Positions 34,904-44,509 are shown, numbered from the stretch's first letter. The stretch: 64,000 nucleotides of DNA from Microcystis wesenbergii NRERC-220 (GCF_032027425.1 NZ_JAVSJA010000001.1:3732001-3796000), one strand, 5' to 3'. Numbers and translations are program-made. Notes: a model not told the origin generated them from the sequence alone.

Positions 34904-36313
34904 ATGACTTCTGCCGTTCCTCGCCTTTCCTATCCTGATAGTCCGATTGCTGATCTTCGCAGCCTCTATAACTTTATCCTCAACCCGCAACTGTTAGCCG
35001 CAGAAAAGGGAAATCCGTCGATCGTCAGTTTTTGTCAAAAAATTTCCCCCCTTGATCCCCTAGAAATTCTCTCTCGGATTGCCCCTAGCTATCCCACCCA
35101 TTGTTATTGGGAAAATCCCGAACGAGAAACCGCTTTTCTCGGCTACGGCATCGCCTTTACTGCCACTTTCCACGGTAAACAACGTTTTTTAAAAGCTCAA
35201 AAATTTATCGAAAACTGTCAACAAAGAATTATTAAAATTGATAACTATAGTGATATTACTCCCCGCATCTTTTGCAGTTTCACTTTTTTCGACTCGGCAA
35301 CAGCTACCCCCTTTCCCTCAGCTAACCTAACCCTGCCTAAGTTTCAAATTATCAAAAAACAGTCGGAATATTTTTTCCTTACCAATCTCTTAATCACCAG
35401 CGAAAAAGAAATAGAAAACTCCCTCGAAGAAACTATTAATAACCTAAAAATTATCCAAAATAACTCCAGCAATTGCCGACAAAATCCCCACCAGGCTCCC
35501 TGTAGTTATTATATTCATCCTACCTATAATTTTCAAGCGGCTGTTGCCGATGCACTCCAATGGATCCAGGCTCAAAATTTTAGCAAAATTGTCCTCGCTC
35601 ACGCTCTTGACGTGATTTCTCCCCGTCCTTTTCATCTGGTAAACTGTCTCGATAATTTGCGTCAGCGTCATCCCGATTGCTACACTTTTTCCCTCGGCAA
35701 TGGACGGGGAGATCATTTTATCGGCGCTAGTCCCGAACGCTTGTTAACTGTCCATCAGGGGCAATTAATCACCGATGCTTTAGCGGGATCCGCCCCCCGG
35801 GGAGAAAATGCGATCGAAGATGCTCTTTTAGCCAATAAACTCCTCGCTAGTGAAAAGGAACAACGGGAACATCGGGCTGTTAGTGACTTTATTAACCAAA
35901 AACTGCGACAAATTGGCTTAAATCCTCAAAATTCTCCCTCTAGATTGTTAAAACTCTCCAATATTCAACATCTCTGGACTCCTATCCATGCTAAACTAAA
36001 ACCCTCCATCCATCCCCTCGAAATTGTTGCCCAACTACACCCCACTCCTGCTGTTGCTGGGGTTCCCACCGAGATCGCCCTAGCACAAATTCGTCATTAT
36101 GAAACCTTTGATCGCTCTCTTTATGCTGCTCCTTTGGGTTGGATCGATTGTCAAAATAATAGTGAGTTTATTGTTGGTATTCGTTCGGCCTTAATTAAAG
36201 GTGATCGAGCGCGATTATACGCCGGTGCGGGTATTGTTGCCGGTTCCGATCCGGAAAAAGAACTAGCAGAAATTCAGCTTAAATTTCAAGCTCTCTTAAA
36301 AGCTTTAACCTAA
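34904..36313 (+). CDS. menF: Isochorismate synthase (phylloquinone pathway)
   Basis: 469 residues of the chorismate-binding enzyme family. The C-terminal catalytic part has FSKIVLAHALDVISPRPFHL, GASPERLLTVHQGQLITDAL, LAGSAPRGENAIEDALLA, HLWTPIHAKL and LHPTPAVAGVPTEIA, and the last section YAGAGIVAGSDPEKELAEIQ is diagnostic. It converts chorismate to isochorismate for phylloquinone, the photosystem I quinone. The 235-base gap before it contains no gene; ATG 34904 lacks a strong ribosome-binding site. It converges with the aldehyde dehydrogenase gene. Confidence 0.95.
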   Translation: MTSAVPRLSYPDSPIADLRSLYNFILNPQLLAAEKGNPSIVSFCQKISPLDPLEILSRIAPSYPTHCYWENPERETAFLGYGIAFTATFHGKQRFLKAQKFIENCQQRIIKIDNYSDITPRIFCSFTFFDSATATPFPSANLTLPKFQIIKKQSEYFFLTNLLITSEKEIENSLEETINNLKIIQNNSSNCRQNPHQAPCSYYIHPTYNFQAAVADALQWIQAQNFSKIVLAHALDVISPRPFHLVNCLDNLRQRHPDCYTFSLGNGRGDHFIGASPERLLTVHQGQLITDALAGSAPRGENAIEDALLANKLLASEKEQREHRAVSDFINQKLRQIGLNPQNSPSRLLKLSNIQHLWTPIHAKLKPSIHPLEIVAQLHPTPAVAGVPTEIALAQIRHYETFDRSLYAAPLGWIDCQNNSEFIVGIRSALIKGDRARLYAGAGIVAGSDPEKELAEIQLKFQALLKALT

Positions 36314-36324
36314 ACTATAGCTTT

Positions 36325-37701
36325 TCACCGAACCAATAACTTAAATAAGCCTAATTTACCCTTAAAAGGCGGATATTTTAGAGCGGGATTGAACCAAAGA
36401 GGTGTTTTCATAATCGCTTTTTGGTGACTAAAGTTTTCAAAGGAAAAACGACCATGATAGCTACCAAAACCGCTATTTCCTCGACCACCAAAGGGTAAAC
36501 TAGGATTAGTAAAATGAAAACTATTGTTGTTAATACAACCTCCCCCAAACTGGACTGATTCTAACCATTTCTTTTCGGTCTTTGCCTTGGTAGTAAACAG
36601 ATAAAAAGCTAGAGGGTTAGGGTTTTTAGCAATAATTGCTAAAGCTTCCTCAAAAGTGCTAAAGGCAATGATCGGTAAAATCGGCCCGAATATTTCCCCT
36701 TGCATAATAGGAGCATCGAGGGAAACATTAGTTAATAAAGTTGGTTGAATATATAAATTTTCTCGATCGGTTTTGCCTCCAAAAACAATCTCACCATCTT
36801 GGAGAAAGTCAATCAGGCGATCAAATTGTTTTTCGTTGATCATTCTACCATAATCAGCACTTAATCTGGCATCCTCACCGAAAAAATTAACAATAGTGTT
36901 TGCTAATTCTCTGATAAAATTCTCCTGCTGGGATTGATGTACCAAAATATAATCAGCTGCGATACACATTTGACCAGAATTAGAGAATTTTGTCACGGCA
37001 ATGCGACGGGTTGCCACGGAAATATTAGCATCAGCTTCGATAACACAGGGACTTTTTCCCCCTAATTCTAGAGTAACAGGAATTAACTTTGCTGCCGCTA
37101 GTTGATAAATAATTTTTCCTACCCTGGTACTGCCAGTAAAAAATATATGATCAAAGGTAAAACTGTCTAACATATTCGGAATTACTTCCCCACCATCTCC
37201 CGGGACAATTAACACATATTCTTCAGGGAATATTTCTTGAATTATTTTAATTACTAATTTTTCCGTCGCTGAGGCAAATTCACTCGGTTTTAATACCGCA
37301 CAGTTACCAGCAGCAATAGCACCAACTAAAGGCACTAATAACAATTGAAGGGGATAATTCCAAGCACCAATAATTAAAACCACTCCTAAAGGTTCCCGAA
37401 TAATCTGACTGGAGGAAGGGAAATTTAAGAGATTAGTTTTAACAGGTTTGGGTTGCATCCATGAGCGCAAATTTTTTAAAGCGGTATTAATTTCCACCAA
37501 AAGGAAACCATTTTCAGTAATCCAACAATCTTCGGGAGGTTTCTTTAAATCGCTATATAAAGCTTGATAGATTTCTGCTTCATATTTAATAATTGCCTGT
37601 TTTAACTTCTCTAACTGCTGACGACGGAATTGATAAGAACGAGGGGCACCACTAACAAAATACTGACGCAATTTGGCTAATTTTTCTGAGTTTGACAGCA
37701 T
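36325..37701 (-). CDS. Aldehyde dehydrogenase, class 3 type
   Basis: 458 residues, short as usual for class 3 ALDH. Visible features are LGVVLIIGAWNYPLQLLLVP, the coenzyme-binding FTGSTRVG, the catalytic Glu in LELGGKSPCVI and the catalytic Cys in NSGQMCIAADYI. C-terminal GGRGNSGFGSYHGRFSFENF is also typical. Cyanobacterial enzymes of this type oxidise long-chain or apocarotenoid aldehydes. The substrate cannot be told from sequence. It lies 31 bases downstream of the beta-propeller protein gene on the same strand and may be co-transcribed. Confidence 0.93.
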   Translation of the reverse strand: MLSNSEKLAKLRQYFVSGAPRSYQFRRQQLEKLKQAIIKYEAEIYQALYSDLKKPPEDCWITENGFLLVEINTALKNLRSWMQPKPVKTNLLNFPSSSQIIREPLGVVLIIGAWNYPLQLLLVPLVGAIAAGNCAVLKPSEFASATEKLVIKIIQEIFPEEYVLIVPGDGGEVIPNMLDSFTFDHIFFTGSTRVGKIIYQLAAAKLIPVTLELGGKSPCVIEADANISVATRRIAVTKFSNSGQMCIAADYILVHQSQQENFIRELANTIVNFFGEDARLSADYGRMINEKQFDRLIDFLQDGEIVFGGKTDRENLYIQPTLLTNVSLDAPIMQGEIFGPILPIIAFSTFEEALAIIAKNPNPLAFYLFTTKAKTEKKWLESVQFGGGCINNNSFHFTNPSLPFGGRGNSGFGSYHGRFSFENFSHQKAIMKTPLWFNPALKYPPFKGKLGLFKLLVR

Positions 37702-37732
37702 CGAAATAATTCCTAACTTAATGATGGTAATT

Positions 37733-39211
37733 CTATGGCATCCACTGGGGACGAATTCCCGCTAGAGGTAATTCAATTAAATCAGATTTACTTGCTTTTA
37801 CTCCATCTTGTAGGGGAGGAATTAACATCCACAAACGACCACCGATAATTGTTTCTCCTGAATCGGTAGTCAGGGGATTAGTTGGATTAGTATCATAACT
37901 GGTGCGAAGTTGATCAAAAATAATTGCTAAACCATCGGGAGATAAACTAATGTGAATATCACGATAATCGGCTAATTCCAGTAGGGGAGTCACTTGACCG
38001 GTCTTCACATCTATTTTAGCAAAATAGGGTTTTTCTTTGTACTCTTGACTGTTAGTAACTAACTCGGTTAACAAACAATACAAATCGCTACCGGTAGCAT
38101 TAAATTGACAATCTATAATCGAACCTTGTAGATTGAGTAAGCGTTTTTGTAATCCTTGATTATTGACATAAAAAAGCGATCGAATATAACGCATTTTGGC
38201 ATTATCAGTATTAAAATTCACCATCGCTGCGGCCGTACCATCAGCAGAAAAATTCAAAATTCGCCCAAATTTTGGTAAAAAATCTAGGGGTTTTGTCTCG
38301 GTTTTTAAAGGCAAAAGGGCGATTCCTTCCCCCTGGGTGACAGCCAAAGTTTTACTATCAGGTGCAATCAAAAATTCCCCGCCTTGGATGTTTAATTGTT
38401 GGGGGTTTTCCCCCGATTTAACTGCCCATAAATCGAAGTTAATTGGATTGCGGCGCTCAATTCTCTGCACGACAATAGTTTTCCCATCTTTAGCTAAATC
38501 AAAATGATTATTTTGATAATCTTTATTGTCTAGCACTAACTCAATTTTTGCCGGCGATTGACTGCTATCAACTTGATAAAGCTGCAGTTCACGAATTCCC
38601 TGTATCCCCTGATTTTTCGCCACGGCCGAAAAGAGGATTTTTTTACCATCAGGATAGAATTCAAAAGCCATAACGGTCAAATTTGCGGGGGTTAAGAGGG
38701 TTTTCTTCTCCTCGGTCAGGTTATAAAAAATTAATCTTCCCTGTTCTTCCCCATTAGTGCCAATATAGGCAAAAGCACGATCCCGACTTTTAAATTCTCT
38801 TTCAAAGATTGCCAGGGTTTGTCCTAATCGATTACCGCTGCGAAATTGTTCCCGCGCACCTTCAATTTGCAGATGATATTTTTCTCCGTAGGGAATGGGA
38901 GAAGTGAGGGTATAAGCTAATCGTCTTCCGGCCCAACTAAACTTCCCCGGCAGCGGAGGATCGATAACTAGATTTTTTTCTACACTAGCATGATCCATAG
39001 GGCGATCAAAAGTGATAATAAATGCTTGATCTTCCGAGCCAATTTCTCGATTTTCCCAGCTAAATTCCTTGACCCTTAGTCCGGTTTGTAAAAGACATTG
39101 ATTACCACAGCTATTACCTAACCAAATTAAGCCACCAATTACTAAGGTTAGGGATACAATTAATGTTATCGCTAATTTATCAATTGGTTGTAGTTGTAAG
39201 GTCTTGATCAT
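37733..39211 (-). CDS. Membrane-anchored protein with Ig-like and beta-propeller-like domains
   Basis: 492 residues. It has an N-terminal membrane anchor (KLAITLIVSLTLVIGGLIWL), a Big_5/SbsA-like Ig domain (FIITFDRPMDHASVEKNLVI, RLAYTLTSPIPYGEKYHLQI; about 55-125), and a series of beta-rich repeats (FEFYPDGKKILFSA, FDLAKDGKTIVVQR, ISLSPDGLAIIFDQ) typical of TolB/WD40-like propellers. It is probably exposed on the periplasmic side. The function is unknown; such proteins often assist secretion, envelope assembly or sensing. Confidence 0.82.
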   Translation of the reverse strand: MIKTLQLQPIDKLAITLIVSLTLVIGGLIWLGNSCGNQCLLQTGLRVKEFSWENREIGSEDQAFIITFDRPMDHASVEKNLVIDPPLPGKFSWAGRRLAYTLTSPIPYGEKYHLQIEGAREQFRSGNRLGQTLAIFEREFKSRDRAFAYIGTNGEEQGRLIFYNLTEEKKTLLTPANLTVMAFEFYPDGKKILFSAVAKNQGIQGIRELQLYQVDSSQSPAKIELVLDNKDYQNNHFDLAKDGKTIVVQRIERRNPINFDLWAVKSGENPQQLNIQGGEFLIAPDSKTLAVTQGEGIALLPLKTETKPLDFLPKFGRILNFSADGTAAAMVNFNTDNAKMRYIRSLFYVNNQGLQKRLLNLQGSIIDCQFNATGSDLYCLLTELVTNSQEYKEKPYFAKIDVKTGQVTPLLELADYRDIHISLSPDGLAIIFDQLRTSYDTNPTNPLTTDSGETIIGGRLWMLIPPLQDGVKASKSDLIELPLAGIRPQWMP

Positions 39212-39274
39212 TATAGTAGATGGTTAATAACAACAACTGCTCACTGGTCACTGATAACTGATAACTGATAACTA

Positions 39275-40081
39275 TTAATATCCGTAGGGATCCATAGGAG
39301 TGGGTATAGATTTCACGGATTTAGCCTTAATTACTAATTGTCTTCTGGTGGTTGATTTTCCTACCTCTACGGGTAAGGATTCCGTGGCCATTTCTCCGGT
39401 GATTTCTAACCAAGTGTCATTGGGATATTGACCGCGACTTCCTGATAGTTTCACCGGTAAACCCACGGGATAAGCATCCACGGCACAACAGGTAAGGATA
39501 AAGCGACTAATTAATAAATAATTATCGGGTAGTTGGGGCAATTGCACCACAAAACCTGTGACTTTTACCAGCTGTCCTGTGTAAGCATCAGGTTCGGGGT
39601 AAGCATTCAAAGTTCTTACCCATTCAATTAAACTTTTTTCCTCTGGTTTAACGGTAGTGCCAAAGGATTGAGTTTGCACGCGAGTTAGGGGTAAAGATTC
39701 ACTAATTCCCCTCTGTAATGCGATTTGACTGCTGAGGGGCTGCGGGGCGATAAATAGGCCTAAAAGGGCAGTGATTACTAATAAACCTGAGCCAAAATGT
39801 TGAGGAAGAATGGTAATATGCGATCGATTATCGTTACTATCTAAATTAATCTTTTTTTGCCACTGCTTTAATAATGTCCAAAGCTTGACTATTCCCAGAA
39901 CAAATAAAGCAATACTGGTGATGAGAACCAGAAAAAAATAATTAGGATGGATCAGTAAATTTAACTGTCCAGTTATCCAGTATTTAAATAGTAACGAACC
40001 CCAACCGATTAGGGCAATAATATCGATAAATTGGGGGGCGATTATTTTTAGACGTGATGAATTCATGGGAAAAACTATCAA
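39275..40081 (-). CDS. TIGR03943/DUF1980 (YcgQ-like) membrane protein
   Basis: 268 residues with two or three hydrophobic segments at the N-terminus (about 10-100, including FIDIIALIGWGSLLFKYWIT, and LLVITALLGLFIAPQPL) and a soluble C-terminal part with YTGQLVKVTGFVVQLPQLPD and FILTCCAVDAYPVGL, which are hallmarks of the TIGR03943 family. Members nearly always follow a UPF0718 permease gene, as here, nine bases away. The two presumably work as one transporter-like complex; the ligand is not known, and a zinc or metal link has been proposed for relatives. Confidence 0.88.
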   Translation of the reverse strand: MIVFPMNSSRLKIIAPQFIDIIALIGWGSLLFKYWITGQLNLLIHPNYFFLVLITSIALFVLGIVKLWTLLKQWQKKINLDSNDNRSHITILPQHFGSGLLVITALLGLFIAPQPLSSQIALQRGISESLPLTRVQTQSFGTTVKPEEKSLIEWVRTLNAYPEPDAYTGQLVKVTGFVVQLPQLPDNYLLISRFILTCCAVDAYPVGLPVKLSGSRGQYPNDTWLEITGEMATESLPVEVGKSTTRRQLVIKAKSVKSIPTPMDPYGY

Positions 40082-40090
40082 GGAACTGAC

Positions 40091-41101
40091 CTAAAATAAA
40101 TAACTGTGAGCTAAGGTGAGTAAAAAAGTCATTTGCGCTGCTAAAGCAAAGAGATAAATTAACATTCTCGGTTTAAAAATAGACAACATTAAACCAATCC
40201 CTTTCAGGTCAATCATCGGACCGAACACTAGAAAAGCCAGCAGGGAACTACTGGTAAAACTAGAGGCAAAGGAGAGGGCAAAAAAAGAATCAACCGTGGA
40301 ACAAATCGAAACAATGACAGCTAACAGCATCATTGCCAAGATCGAAGTAATCGGATCCTGACCCAAATTAAGAACAAATTCCCGGGGAACAAACACCTGT
40401 AAACCGGCCGCTATAGCACTTCCTAAGATTAACACTCCTCCTAATTCGCGTAATTCCATCACCACGTTTTCCAGAAAAGTTAACCAGCGCCTTTTCATCG
40501 GGATAGCTTGCACTGCTGGTAGGACAGCAGTGGCGGCAAAACTTTCGTCTAAGCGCAAAGTTTTGCCAGAATTACCGATCAGAAAAGAACCGGATTGTAG
40601 TAGTAGTGGGATAGATTCTTTTTCCGGTGTTTGCGGTTGCCAATTGAGACTTTTTGCCAAAGAGGTTTGGAGGAGCGGTCGGGGATCTTTTTGGATACTA
40701 AAGATAATACCGATAACCGTAGCGATGAACAAAGAAAAGATAACTCGATAGAAAACAATTTCCGGTTGATCGCGAAAAGCTACCCAAGTGGACCAGATAA
40801 CAATCGGGTTAATTGTCGGCGCTGCTAAGAGAAAACTAACCGCTACTGCATTCGGCATTCCTTGCACAAGTAAACGTCGCGCCACCGGTACATTGCCACA
40901 CTCGCAGACGGGAAACAAAAAACCAATACATCCCCCCACAAATGCTCCTAAAACAGCATTTCGAGGCATCAAGGCAACTAGGCGACGTTCATCGACAAAT
41001 ATTAAAAGAATACTAGAGAGAATCACCCCTAGCAGTAAAAAAGGCATCGCTTCCACCAACAGGCTCAGGAATAGGGTAAAGGCATTTTGTAGTTGACTCA
41101 T
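40091..41101 (-). CDS. UPF0718 (YcgR-like) permease
   Basis: 336 residues with about eight membrane helices. The N-terminal section has AFVGGCIGFLFPVCECGNVP and VARRLLVQGMPNAVAVSFLL, the CECG motif being diagnostic of the UPF0718/DUF318 permease family. The second half repeats a similar layout (DSFFALSFASSFTSSSLLAF). It is the likely partner of the DUF1980 gene downstream on the same strand. The substrate is unknown. The start MSQLQNAFTLFLSLL is acceptable, and the upstream gap is filled with repeats. Confidence 0.9.
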   Translation of the reverse strand: MSQLQNAFTLFLSLLVEAMPFLLLGVILSSILLIFVDERRLVALMPRNAVLGAFVGGCIGFLFPVCECGNVPVARRLLVQGMPNAVAVSFLLAAPTINPIVIWSTWVAFRDQPEIVFYRVIFSLFIATVIGIIFSIQKDPRPLLQTSLAKSLNWQPQTPEKESIPLLLQSGSFLIGNSGKTLRLDESFAATAVLPAVQAIPMKRRWLTFLENVVMELRELGGVLILGSAIAAGLQVFVPREFVLNLGQDPITSILAMMLLAVIVSICSTVDSFFALSFASSFTSSSLLAFLVFGPMIDLKGIGLMLSIFKPRMLIYLFALAAQMTFLLTLAHSYLF

Positions 41102-41515
41102 CTATCCTCGCCTTGGGAATTGGGGGTTTAGGGGTAAAGACTTAGGAACCCCAGAAAAAGGTTCATCAGTCCGCTCCCCGGCTTTTTAACATTTTTTTAA
41201 TATATCTGATCGAGTGACCAATTATCAGTTATCAGTGACCAGTTATCAGTTATCAGTGACCGGTTATCAGTGACCAGTTATCCGTTACAGCCTTTCTCGC
41301 TGAGATGAAGTATAACCCTGTTTGGTATTGACCACCGACGACTGGCTCCCCAAAAGGAAAACTTCGTACCTCACCATTAAGATAACTGTTAGAGCAGAAC
41401 GTAGGTTGGGCTTCGGCCGTGAGCTCAGCCGAACGGTTGAAGCATGAAACCCAACGCTGTTAGAGCAGATTTGAGTTTTCAGTCCACTGTTTACTGTTCA
41501 CTGTTTACTGCTGAA
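41102..41515. repeat. Repeat-rich gap with TTATCAG cluster and nested palindromes
   Basis: No gene is visible. 41221-41285 is a TTATCAGTGACCAG cluster. 41386-41397 and 41457-41468 are identical CTGTTAGAGCAG direct repeats flanking 59 bases that start AACGTAGGTTGGG and end GAAACCCAACG. Inside lies the 28-base GC-rich imperfect palindrome 41409-41436 (core CCGTGAGCTCAGC), the reverse complement of 8656-8683. A related element (TTTCATGCTTCAACTCAACC) is at 19611-19641. Confidence 0.8.
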
Positions 41516-42325
41516 CTAGAGGACTCGATTAAGCTTGCCGCTTTGATAACCTTCTAGATCGAGGGTGACATAGATAAAGCCTAATTTTTGCAGATCAGCG
41601 ACTAATTCGCTTAAATTTGTCCGATTAATAAAGTCGGGAATTTCTGCTGCCGGTAATTCAATCCGTGCCGTATCGCCGCTCGATCGCACCCGTAATTGAC
41701 GATAACCTAATTTTCGCAGATAAATCTCCGCCCGTCCGACTCTTTGCAATTTCTCCAGGTTAATTTCCTCCCCGTAGGGAAAACGGGAACTTAAACAGGG
41801 TTGCGCTGGTTTATCCCACCAAGGTAAATTTAAGTAACGAGATAGTTGACGAACTTCGCTTTTTGTGATAGCAATTTCCGCCAAAGGTGAACGAGCGCCG
41901 CGTTCCCTAGCGGCTTGAATTCCAGGACGATAATCCCTTAAATCATCAGCATTAACGCCATCGATGACGTAGGAATAACCACGAGCGAGAGCGATGGGTT
42001 TAAGGGTGTCGTGTAGCTCACTTTTGCAGAAATAACAGCGATTAACGGGATTACTGGTGTAATTGGGGTTATTCATTTCCTCTGTTTCCACCAATTCGTG
42101 CAGAATACCGATATAATCGGCTTGGGCGATCGCTTCTTCCAATTCTTCCGGCAGTAGGGAAGGGGAAACCGCCGTAATTGCCAATGCTTGACTCCCTAGC
42201 AGATCATAAGCCACTTTTGCCACTAGGGTACTATCCACGCCCCCAGAATAGGCAATCAAGGCTTTTTCACTGGTTTTTAAGAGGTTTTGTAATTGTCCGA
42301 GTTTATCAAGTAATTGACTGTCCAT
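41516..42325 (-). CDS. larE: LarE-type ATP-dependent sulfur transferase
   Basis: 269 residues of the PP-loop family with IAYSGGVDSTLVAKVAYDLL (residues 24-43) and later NRCYFCKSELHDTLKPIALA and QPCLSSRFPYGEE. LarE adds sulfur to the nickel-pincer nucleotide precursor, activating its substrate with ATP. The CxxC (RCYFC) and the third Cys (QPCLSS) suggest the form that carries an [4Fe-4S] cluster rather than sacrificing one Cys each cycle; that is inference from the three Cys. larB and larC are not in the window. The coding part ends inside no repeat. Confidence 0.9.
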   Translation of the reverse strand: MDSQLLDKLGQLQNLLKTSEKALIAYSGGVDSTLVAKVAYDLLGSQALAITAVSPSLLPEELEEAIAQADYIGILHELVETEEMNNPNYTSNPVNRCYFCKSELHDTLKPIALARGYSYVIDGVNADDLRDYRPGIQAARERGARSPLAEIAITKSEVRQLSRYLNLPWWDKPAQPCLSSRFPYGEEINLEKLQRVGRAEIYLRKLGYRQLRVRSSGDTARIELPAAEIPDFINRTNLSELVADLQKLGFIYVTLDLEGYQSGKLNRVL

Positions 42326-42540
42326 GGCGGCGATTTTGGCAACTGGTTTAGGGAGACCGTTTTTTATTATATGCCGTGCCGTAATTAATCAGGGCTACCG
42401 ATCGATTTATGCTGCCATAATTTTGTCAATAATTGGGCTATTTTTGGCAATTTTTACTAGAAAATAATCTCGCTATCATAAGGATAGGCGGTTAAAATGT
42501 ATCTTAGCTTATTGCTGATCCCAATTATTTTAGTAGGTAT

Positions 42541-42801
42541 TTAGTCATAAACTTCACTTCTATGACCTACTCTAACAATAATAATTATCCTACTCTCTCG
42601 ATCAAATTCATAAATAACCCGATAATCTCCTACTCTTAATTTGTAAAACCCTGACCATTCTCTCGTAAGAGGTAGGGGAGTTATCTGTTCAAAGTTGATA
42701 GCTAACCATTTAATTTTATTAAGAATCCTCAGTCTGATAAAATCTGTGATCAAATCTAAATCAGTTATCGACTCTGGTTCAAAAGTAACAGAATAGCTCA
42801 T
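42541..42801 (-). CDS. RelE/ParE-family toxin
   Basis: 86 residues, starting MSYSVTFEPESITDLDLITD, with PLTREWSGFYKLRVGDYRVI and IIIVRVGHRSEVYD, all typical of RelE/ParE toxins (basic core, GDYRVIYEF beta strand, RVGHRSEVY end). RelE types cleave mRNA on the ribosome, ParE types poison gyrase; they cannot be told apart here. The start codon follows the antitoxin stop directly, so the two are translated from one message. The intact active-site residues suggest a working toxin. Confidence 0.9.
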   Translation of the reverse strand: MSYSVTFEPESITDLDLITDFIRLRILNKIKWLAINFEQITPLPLTREWSGFYKLRVGDYRVIYEFDRESRIIIIVRVGHRSEVYD

Positions 42802-43017
42802 TTAAGGTTCTATCCCATATCTTTTATCCACCTCAGCTGCGGGAATAGTCGCTCTTCCTTGTAGTCTTTTTTGTCGGATTTCTAATAACTTTTCTTTAAA
42901 AGATTCCTTAACTTGTTTTCCCTCATCTGGATCACCGAAGTACTCATCTAGAGTATCATCTACTGTATTACGGATTAAACTTTGTAACTCTTGGGGAGTC
43001 ATGTCTTTTATCTGCAT
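42802..43017 (-). CDS. Antitoxin partner of RelE-type toxin
   Basis: 71 residues: MQIKDMTPQELQSLIRNTVD then acidic DDTLDEYFGDPDEGKQVKES and a helical end RQKRLQGRATIPAAEVDKRY. It is acidic and helix-rich as expected for the antitoxin, and lies directly upstream of the toxin in the usual order. Such antitoxins bind and silence the toxin and repress the operon. A 65-base fragment of this antitoxin/toxin junction recurs at 44962-45026. Confidence 0.85.
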   Translation of the reverse strand: MQIKDMTPQELQSLIRNTVDDTLDEYFGDPDEGKQVKESFKEKLLEIRQKRLQGRATIPAAEVDKRYGIEP

Positions 43018-43113
43018 ATTTGCCCCTATTCAGAAAAGATAATTGACCTATCACTCCCGATTATATCAAGATATCGGGGCAACCCCTCTGTAGTTGCCCC
43101 TGCCAAGGATAAT

Positions 43114-43824
43114 TTATCCCCGACGACGAAGGGAAGCGGCACCCAACGCACCAACAGCGATTAAACTCACTATACCACTAGGTTCCGGGGTTGATACAGC
43201 ACCGCCACCAGTAGGAGTGATATCCCCATTAAGAGCCACAAACCCACCCCCGGCAACATTAGCGGAGTTTCCAGCATAGAAGTAGACACCGAAGGAGTTA
43301 GCATTCAGTCCATAGAGACGGAACTGCACCGGGCCGGTTTGGGGTGCTAAACTGCTTAGGTCAAAGCTGTAGGTATTAAAGCTAGTTGTTAAGCTAACTT
43401 GTGTCCCTAAATTACTGGTGAACCCATCAACACTAGAGCGCAAGACCAAATTTAGCTGGTTTTCATCATGCCTCGCATCGAGTTGTAAGTTAGTAAAATC
43501 GACCTGAAAACCTGCACCGGGTTGTACGGCAAATTCCACGTATTGGTTGGTATCAACAGTGCTACCTGTATTCCAACCGCCAGAACCCAAACTACCCAAC
43601 AAGAATACAGAATCATCCAGCCGATTTATCCCGGCGGTATCTAACCCAGTGCTGGTTATATTCGCACCCACATTATCCGCCGCTTTGGGATAGGTTGCCG
43701 TAGAAGCACTAAATTGATTCCAACCAGCTACTATTGCCGCTTGAGCAGGAGTAACCCCGGCCAACCCCATCAGAGTCAAGGGGGTTAAAATTGTCAGTAA
43801 TTTTTTCATGGATTTGATGGCCAT
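43114..43824 (-). CDS. PEP-CTERM sorting-domain protein
   Basis: 236 residues from ATG 43824, or from the Met at KKLLTILTP a few codons later. A signal peptide (KLLTILTPLTLMGLAGVTPA, cut near AQA) begins the protein. The body is beta-rich and Gly/Asn/Ser-rich. It ends with a PEP-CTERM signal: STPEPSGIVSLIAVGALGAA then SLRRRG, meaning a PEP motif, a membrane helix and a basic end. The exosortase system cuts at this signal and moves proteins to the outer surface or polysaccharide. The gene has no partner nearby. Confidence 0.9.
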   Translation of the reverse strand: MAIKSMKKLLTILTPLTLMGLAGVTPAQAAIVAGWNQFSASTATYPKAADNVGANITSTGLDTAGINRLDDSVFLLGSLGSGGWNTGSTVDTNQYVEFAVQPGAGFQVDFTNLQLDARHDENQLNLVLRSSVDGFTSNLGTQVSLTTSFNTYSFDLSSLAPQTGPVQFRLYGLNANSFGVYFYAGNSANVAGGGFVALNGDITPTGGGAVSTPEPSGIVSLIAVGALGAASLRRRG

Positions 43825-44080
43825 AATAGGACAGAAATATGGTCATATTTAACGCTAGTTTTGCGCCAATATCCTGCAACGAAAATATCACAAAGGGGGG
43901 GGAAGTCAAGGGTTATTTAATCATGATTTTTTATTGATTTTTATATTTAAGATAGTTTTGGGTTATATAAATATTTTTGACTGGTTGCAAGGTTATAGCT
44001 TGGAATGCAGATAAGCGAGGTTCTACCTCTACTTATTTCGTTGACCGAAATGATCAAAATGAACTGCTTTGGTTTTGAAG

Positions 44081-44509
44081 TTAAATTTTAGGGGGATGCC
44101 ATCCTGCTAAGATCCATTGTTGTCTAACTGTGGTGGCAATCAAATTATTGAGTTTTAATGCCATAACCGTTGCACGTCCACAAGGGGTTTTTCCTAAAAT
44201 TTGTGTTCCCTCTTGACTCCATTGAAAATGTTCTGACCATATTTGTTTTCTTGGATTAAAAAGGGGAACAATTTGCTCAGTTTCTGGGTCTTTTGCTTCG
44301 GTTTGTCTGCCCTTATAGCCATTGCATAAACGACAAGCTAACCAGAGATTATGTTCATCATCGCTTCCCCCTTTAGCTTTAGGAATGATATGTTCAATCT
44401 CCAGCAATCCTAACACATATTTTTGTAAACTTAAACAATACCCACAGCGATTGTTAGCTTGTTGGCGAATTTTATCTTTAATATAGTCGGGAATAGGGCT
44501 AGGATTCAT
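44081..44509 (-). CDS. HNH endonuclease
   Basis: 142 residues. The HNH core is complete: Cys22 and Cys25 (CGYC), His40 in LEIEHIIPKAKGGSDDEHN, Asn54 and the second zinc pair Cys59 and Cys62 (CRLCN). The family binds and cuts DNA with one metal ion. The gene overlaps the upstream 128-residue partner by four bases (ATGA-type), suggesting they act together. Similar HNH plus small-partner pairs occur often in cyanobacterial accessory regions; their role is not known to me. No methyltransferase is adjacent. Confidence 0.88.
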   Translation of the reverse strand: MNPSPIPDYIKDKIRQQANNRCGYCLSLQKYVLGLLEIEHIIPKAKGGSDDEHNLWLACRLCNGYKGRQTEAKDPETEQIVPLFNPRKQIWSEHFQWSQEGTQILGKTPCGRATVMALKLNNLIATTVRQQWILAGWHPPKI

